This document shows, one piece after another, positions 58,599 to 64,000 of a stretch of 64,000 nucleotides of DNA. Under the pieces are notes generated by a model that did no database searches, was not told the DNA's origin, and saw nothing but the letters and a program-made list of their open reading frames with translations. This DNA is from Taxawa tesnikishii (nom. ined.) (lineage: Eukaryota > Ascomycota > Dothideomycetes > Dothideales). The stretch covers positions 496,001-560,000 of the forward strand of contig JAPDRO010000019.1 in the NCBI GenBank assembly GCA_030247885.1, given 5' to 3'. Made by a program: the position numbers and the translations under genes. Within the stretch, counting starts at the first letter, position 1. The number at the start of each line of letters is the position of its first letter.

Positions 58599-59896
58599 GA
58601 TACCTTTGCTGCCAACAACGGTCCTGTCTCCAGAAGGGAGGTTCCTCAGATCCTCAACCAGCATTGTCGCTTGGATGACAGCGGCGTATCGAACCGAATC
58701 AAAGGAGGAAAAGCCGACAATGTTTTCCATGACAGAAGCATCGAACAGGAATGGCGCCTGGTCGCAGTAGCCCAACTTATTCGATCTCGGGAGTACGCTG
58801 CCCTGCACATAGGGCACCTCACCTAAAAGAGCCCGGCATAGTGTCGACTTGCCTGATGCTACAGGGCCGACAACGAATGTGATGGACGACCTGGGGATGA
58901 GAAGGTTTACTCCCTTAAGGGTGGTACTTCCGGCCGTCCAACTGAATGTTCCGTTTTGCGCAATAACAAACGCCTCTTTGTCGGCATCTGATCTGTTAGT
59001 CTTGTCACTATTGCTATCTGCTGGCTCCAACAGCCGCCTGTCTACCCTTCCTTCTCGATCTAACAACACTTTGATCCTCCTGAGACACGCCATACAGGCA
59101 GCAAGTATGGGCAAGCTCTGCAGGACCATCGAAAGCGCTCCTGGTAGTACCAATACAACGCAGTCGAGATGGCTATGCCGGCATAGGTAAGGATGGCAAC
59201 GGCAATGAACCCAGACGTAGTAGATGAGTCGTCTTTGTGGGATGAGAGAAAGCTCAGCAAGCGCTGTAGGAAGAATGGTTGGCAGAAGGTGAAGCCAAGG
59301 AGACACAGTCGGGGTATGACTGGCAGCAGGACATGCTGGGCTAGAGGCTTTTAAATCCACAACAAGATCTCCCGAGTCGAAATCCCCGTAAGATCCTCGG
59401 ACGAATGGTTTGTAGTCATGCTCCCCACGTCGGACGTATTCACTGAAATGGATCGATCCAGCGCATATAGATGCCGCATAGTCAAGGGCTCACGAAAGCC
59501 CCGCCACAGCAGCGGATTCAACCATGAGTACAGTCCGAGATTGAATATACTGCTCGTCTCCTCGGGACTGTGGTCCGCTGCATTCCACACGACCCAGTAT
59601 CTTCGCCGGACGCTTTCCCGGATGGTCGCGACGAGAAGGCCAAGATGGAGGCAAACAAAGGCGATGCCTGCGATCAGCTTGACGACCAATAAAACGGCCG
59701 GGGCGCGCGCTATGGACGAACTTCAAGAGAGGTAGAGTAGCCGGGGTATAGCAAGCGCTACAAATGCAGCAGCAGTGACAGCGGAAAGCCAGAAGATCCA
59801 TTCGTATTCGACGAAAGGGAAGTCGGCTGCCACGCAGCTGTCGGCAAAGCCAAACGCGACAGTGTCGAGACAACTGTCAGAAAGGTCGATGTCCAT
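58599..59896 (-). pseudogene. Relic of an ABC-C (MRP-type) multidrug transporter
   Basis: Pieces of one ABC-C gene in order. The TMD0-like N-terminus starts at ATG 59896 (MDIDLSDSCLDTVAFGFADS). Then comes the linker to TMD1 (EETSSIFNLGLYSWLNPLLW, ISTREILLW) and PRLCLLGFTFCQPFFLQRLL with the end ALYWYYQERF. NBD1 has Walker A GPVASGKSTLC and the GYCDQAPFLFDASVMENIVG segment. Most of TMD1 (normally about 250-300 residues between the YYQERF point and the segment before NBD1) is absent, an in-frame TAA follows ILLWI, and at least two frame changes occur. Sequence stops at VVGSKGI, just before the LSGGQ signature. The second half of the transporter is missing. Not functional as an ABC pump. Confidence 0.75.
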
Positions 59897-61019
59897 CACT
59901 GACAGACTTGTTTGGCCTAAAGTCAATCCTAGCCAGCGGGCTAAGTACATGTAGGTAGCTAGATTGAGCAGAGTTAAATCAAAGTCTCGTGTATCATTCG
60001 GGACGTTCTGAATCCGTGGCTGTGCAATCAGCGATACAAGTACCTGCCTTAACCAGCTATAGGAGGATCTAAGATCACAATGGTTGAGAAGAGGCTCGAT
60101 TGCAGCGTCTCAGCGAGTCAGTCGTCTGCTGGGAGCTGACGATCGCACGCCGGCGGCATGGTAGGAGAAAGAAGTACTCTTCAGGCTTCAGGTACTAATT
60201 TTGCAAGCTCCCGGTGTCTGGTTTGGTATGGAGTTCTTGGACAGCCCAGACACCCACTGCGCATGTTGTTTGTTTACCAACACAGTTCTGCTCCGACTGC
60301 TGAAATGGCATAACATGAGATTGAGGGGGCTGGGAGCTATCGCGCTATCGCGCTATCTAACCTATCTTGCTATCCTAAACCAAGGCCCTCTATTGGACCT
60401 CTGCCTCACACTCTAGGTTGAATGCACTATCTCTCTCGTATCGATAGCTCTGCACATACACAACTTCGTTTATCTTTGATTTGCGTACGTGACAATCTTC
60501 CCTGTATCAGAAAGTCAGGCACGGAAGTAGTCGCTAGAGATGCAAAAGACGTCTCAAAAGCGTTTGGTCGCTAACCAAATCGAGGTAGATCCCGCTTGTG
60601 ATTGCAAAACTCAGAGGAATAGCTTTCTCGTGTATATCAAAGAAATAAAATGCAGCCTCCCTCTCGCTCACAGAAGTACCGGACTAGCTAACCAGAACAA
60701 CCGTTCCGGGTGGCTCTCCTTTGAGAGGTTCACGATGGAGCGGATGCATCGAAGGTGAAGGCTGTCAATACAACCAGCGCAGGCTATGGAAGCACGCAAG
60801 TGTCCGGATACGAAGATTGTTCGCTCGCGTAAGGAAGCCAAGAAATCCATATACATCAATCTTCAACAGGAGAACAATTCCCATGCAGACCGCAGTCCCC
60901 TTACCCGCACACCTCGGTAACGCCGAACACGTAACGATACAGTATCACAGTACGCTCATCAATCATTGCAACTCACCCGACCAACCCAAGTAAACTCGAC
61001 ATCAAGAAGAAACCATTGT
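59897..61019. other. Intergenic region with a short tandem repeat
   Basis: 1.1 kb between the ABC relic and the 3' end of the PCP1-like gene. A CGCTATCG unit is repeated about three times at 60336-60357. No supported gene. Confidence 0.4.
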
Positions 61020-64000
61020 TCAAGCCCTCCCCTGCCGCCTCCGCATCCCCTCCAACTTCTTGACCAACTGCTCATGCAACCTCTGATTGCCCGCCCAGGC
61101 CTCCCGCATATTCTTCATGCGATTACAGGCCACAACAGCCCAGCCCAGCGTGCGCAGACTCGGTTTCTTCTCGCGCACAGTGGCGTCTGGGGTGATGCCC
61201 ATTTCCTCGAGGAGTTTGAGGTCGGCTTTGTTACTATGAAGGCGGTGACGTTAGCATCGTGATAAGAGAAGGGGGAGAAGGGGAGAGTCAGCAGTAGCGT
61301 GAGATGCAACTGGCGCGGGAAGGGGGAAGAGTGGGATATCTGTCACTCACCAAGCCCCATACATCTCGACCTGCATCAGGAACCACCTCTTCACGAACAC
61401 CAGATCGCGTCTGAACGCCTCTTCGCGGCCGCACTTGGCGCGCAGGTACTGAATCTGCTTCGCCAGACCCTTGAGCTCGCTCGCGTGCGTCTTTTCCCTC
61501 GCTTCCATCACCCCCTTGACCTCCTTTTGATCCAGCGCAGCCAGGGCTCTGGTATCCTCCGTCTCGGTACGGAGATGTTTCAACTTGGCCCTCAGTTCCT
61601 GTTCGCGTCTCAGGCTCGTTTGCAGCCGTAGTTCGCGGTCTTCCAGCTGCTGTTGGAGATCCCTGAGCTCGTCCTCCGCGTCTTGTAACTGGTCGCGCAG
61701 GTCCAGTTCCTGCATGGCAATGGTCTCGTCGTTGGTCTCCTTCTTCTTCTTCAGCCGGTCACGGAGCTCTTGCTCCTTGCGCACCGCGGCCTGGATACGT
61801 TGGTCTTTCTCTGCGACCTGCACCCGCGCGTCTTCGAGGCTTGTGACGGCTTCGCGCAGCTGGACCCTGAGTTCTGCTTCGCGACGAGCATGGCCAGAGC
61901 TGCTACCTTGCCGCTCGCTGAGCTGGATCTCCAAGTCCTCAAGGCGGGTCTTTGCTTCTCTGAACTCCTGCAACTGGGCGCGAAGGTCTTTCTCCTTGGC
62001 CAGACAGCTTGAGATCCTGCTGTCCCTTTCCTCGATCTGGGCCTGGAGGTCCTCGAGCTCGTCCTTTGTGCTCTGGAGGTGTGAGCGAGCTTCGCTCTCC
62101 TTGCGCGTAGAGGCCGCGATCTTACGATCGCGCTCGCTGAGTTGGAGCGTCAGGTCTTCGGCTCGGATCTTGGCTTCCTTAAGCTGAGCGTGCAGGTCTT
62201 TGCGCTCTTCCGCCATCGTCTTGTCCTGTCCGCGAGCGGCTTGCACATCCTGTTCCAGCACCTTGACCCTCTCCTCGAGGCGCGAGATCTCGGTCTGGGC
62301 TTCGCGCAGCTTGGTCCGGAGTTCATTGCGTTCCCGTACCGGAGTGCCATTCTCCTTGGCTTTCCACGCGTTTTCGAGTTCAGCTTCGAGGCTCTCGATT
62401 TGAGACCGCAGGGTCTCGCGTTCGATGTCCGCGTTGCGGAGCTTGAGGCGCAATTCGTTGCGTTCCCGGACCGGTGTGCCGTTCTCCTTGGCCCTTTGGG
62501 CAGCGTCGAGGTCGTGCTCGAGCTCAATGACGCGCTTCTGGATCTTGGATTTCTCGGCTTGGGTCTCCTCGAGACTGGATTCCAGCACGAGAATCTCGTC
62601 CTCGAGCGCTTCCTTGGCTTCAGCATGCTCATTCTCCATCTGTGCACTGGTGTGAGCAGCTTCGGTGCGAGCTCGTTCGAGCTGGTTGGCGCTCTCTTCT
62701 CTTGCGACTTGCAGTTGCTTCTCGAGTGCGCGAACATCGGCCTCCTTCTCCTGCGCCAGCTTACGTAGCTTGGTCTGCAGTTCAAGGAGCTGGGCTTCTT
62801 GGTCCTCAATGACCTTCCGGTTTTCCCTAACGTCTTCGTCCAGATGTCCCGCGAAGCTCTGGTCCTTCTCCGCACTCTTGAGTCGGTCCTGCAGTTGTTG
62901 CACCTTCTTGTTCTGCGCCTCGACCTCCGTTTCCGCAGACTGTAGTTGCTTCTCCAGCTCGTCCAGCTCGGCCTCTTTTGCATCGACAATCTTCTGAGCC
63001 TCTTGCTGCAACTTGCGGATCTCATCTGCTTGCTGAGTGAGGAGGCGATCCTTCTTGCTCGGCGTCTCCACAGCGCTGACATGAGATTGCAGGCTCCGGA
63101 GCTCGCTGTTTTGCTGCTGGAGCTGGCGCTCTTTGCTCTGGAGCTCCTTCTCAAGAGACTCGATGCGGTCGGACCTCAAGCGCAGTTCTACGCTCTCACT
63201 GCCTTGAACACCCTTGAGCCTGCTCTGCAGGGAGCGGATCTCGATGTCCTTGCCGGCGATCAAATCGTCCTTCTCATCCAGCTGTGCAGTAGATTCAACG
63301 GTAGCAGAGCGGAGCTTCTGCTGCAAGTCGCGAATCTGATCCATTTGCTGCTGAAGCTGCTGAGTCTGTCTTGTCGAAGTTTCGTTGCTGTCCCGCTGAG
63401 CGATTTCAAGACGCTTCTGCAGATCTGAGACCTCATCTTTCCTTTCTTCCACGAGACGAGTCTTTTCCCGCAATTTTCCCTCCTTCTCTTGGATGATGTC
63501 ATCCTTTTCTTGCAGGCGTGCGTCCGTCTGCTGCGCTTCGGCGTCCCAACTACCGCGAGCGGTCTGCAGGCGTTCCTGCAGAGCGCGAAGTTCGCCTTCC
63601 TTTGCTCCAGCAGCCGGTCCTTGTCGCGAAGCTCAGTATCTTTCTGCCGTAGGCCCGCAGCGTTGGCGCTTTCGGTGGACTGCAGCTTCTTCTGCAGGCC
63701 CCTCATGTCTTCGTCAAGCTCCTCGATGACCTGCTCCCTCTCACGAAGCTGATTCTCCAAGTCGTCTAGGGTGCCGCGTAATTTGCGAGATGAGCGTTCC
63801 CGATCTTGGGTAGCTTGAACTTGGGCTTGGAGGTCAGAGTTGCCGGCTTCAGCGGAACGCAGCTTCTGCTCCAGCTCTTGTAGCTCCTGATCTTGCTCGT
63901 CAATCATCCGGTCCCTCTCCTGGAGTTGGTGTTCAAGCTCTTCCACGTCGCCACGCAGCTTCTGAGTCGAGCGCTCCAGATCGTGAGCTGACTGGATTTG
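61020..64000 (-). CDS. PCP1/pericentrin-like spindle pole body coiled-coil protein, 5' part cut by the window edge
   Basis: Structural anchor for gamma-tubulin complexes at the spindle pole. The last exon (61233-61020) and previous exon (61351 upward) are joined by a 117-nt intron. About 870 residues of almost unbroken coiled coil (heptads rich in Glu, Arg, Leu, Gln) precede a C-terminal PACT domain: YLRAKCGREEAFRRDLVFVK, RWFLMQVEMYGA, then CNKADLKLLEEMGITPD and KKPSLRTLGWAVVACNRMKN. Within the coil a block containing KENGTPVRERNELR occurs twice (about 62330-62350 and 62455-62490). Near 63603 the frame moves by one base (expected LLEAKEGELRALQERL), as in other genes here. The PACT end separates it from ApsB/Mto1 proteins. 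Confidence 0.82.

Noticed and set aside
60300-60360. CGCTATCG repeats as a possible origin or operator
   Set aside because: Only about three units with no symmetry or gene context; a simple tandem repeat is sufficient.
62142-63428. Long Leu/Ser-rich open frames on the plus strand
   Set aside because: They are the complement of coiled-coil codons (Glu/Gln/Lys become Leu/Ser/Phe) of the PCP1-like gene.

Overview
The window is nuclear DNA of a filamentous ascomycete. Genes are split by mostly 45-90 nt introns with GTANGT donors and CTRAY branch points. The proteins are typical of Pezizomycotina: NADH dehydrogenase 21.3 kDa subunit, Vts1, Yvc1, Msn5/exportin-5, Tip20/RINT1, GPI-anchored Ser/Thr-rich wall proteins and a PACT-domain spindle pole protein. 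Three related ~250-nt introns in one gene look like introner-like elements, which are best known from Dothideomycetes, so I lean to that class without proof. I see no rRNA, convincing tRNA, CRISPR array, transposon or virus-derived element.

Layout. 1-404: 3' end of an unknown gene. 1369-6754 (-): ubiquitin protease UBP2, carrying the three related introns. 7109-7880 (+): complex I subunit. 8937-10270 (+): tubulin cofactor C. 11203-11845 (-) and 12648-14082 (+): divergent GPI-anchored wall proteins. 15427-17401 (-): sugar transporter. 18151-18783 (-): fragment of a cellular RNA-dependent RNA polymerase gene. 19603-22175 (+): RINT1/TIP20 tether. 22551-24719 (-): serine carboxypeptidase. 25837-29854 (-): karyopherin MSN5. 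30889-33262 (+): GH5 glycolipid glucosidase. 33781-33992 (+): small protein. 34800-35708 (-): one-TM protein. 36153-38795 (-): KH plus flavin-reductase protein. 39008-39654 (+): mitochondrial ribosomal bL31m. 40547-42061 (-): D-serine dehydratase. 42838-45429 (+): vacuolar TRP channel. 45771-46406 (+): small mitochondrial membrane protein. 48932-50852 (+): VTS1. 51724-53327 (+): GH16 glucanase with a Kex2-type repeat tail. 53900-54843 (-): Cys-rich one-TM protein. 56236-57888 (-): AMSH-like deubiquitinase. 58599-59896 (-): ABC-C transporter relic. 61020-64000 (-): PCP1-like spindle pole protein, cut by the right edge.

The genes are mostly unrelated housekeeping functions with several divergent promoters; nothing looks like a secondary-metabolite cluster. 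Loose themes are cell wall and secretion (two GPI proteins, GH16, carboxypeptidase, Cys-rich TM protein), membrane traffic and ubiquitin (UBP2, AMSH, RINT1) and mitochondria (complex I, bL31m, KH/flavin protein, small membrane protein).

A strong property of the whole window is that many conserved genes change frame once or more, nearly always as if one base were missing, often in a short homopolymer. Adding one base per break makes the exon sum divisible by three in every gene where I totalled it. I read this as consensus error of the assembly rather than mass gene death. The two features that look biologically new are the UBP2 intron family and the GH16 enzyme with dibasic-bounded peptide repeats at its C-terminus.
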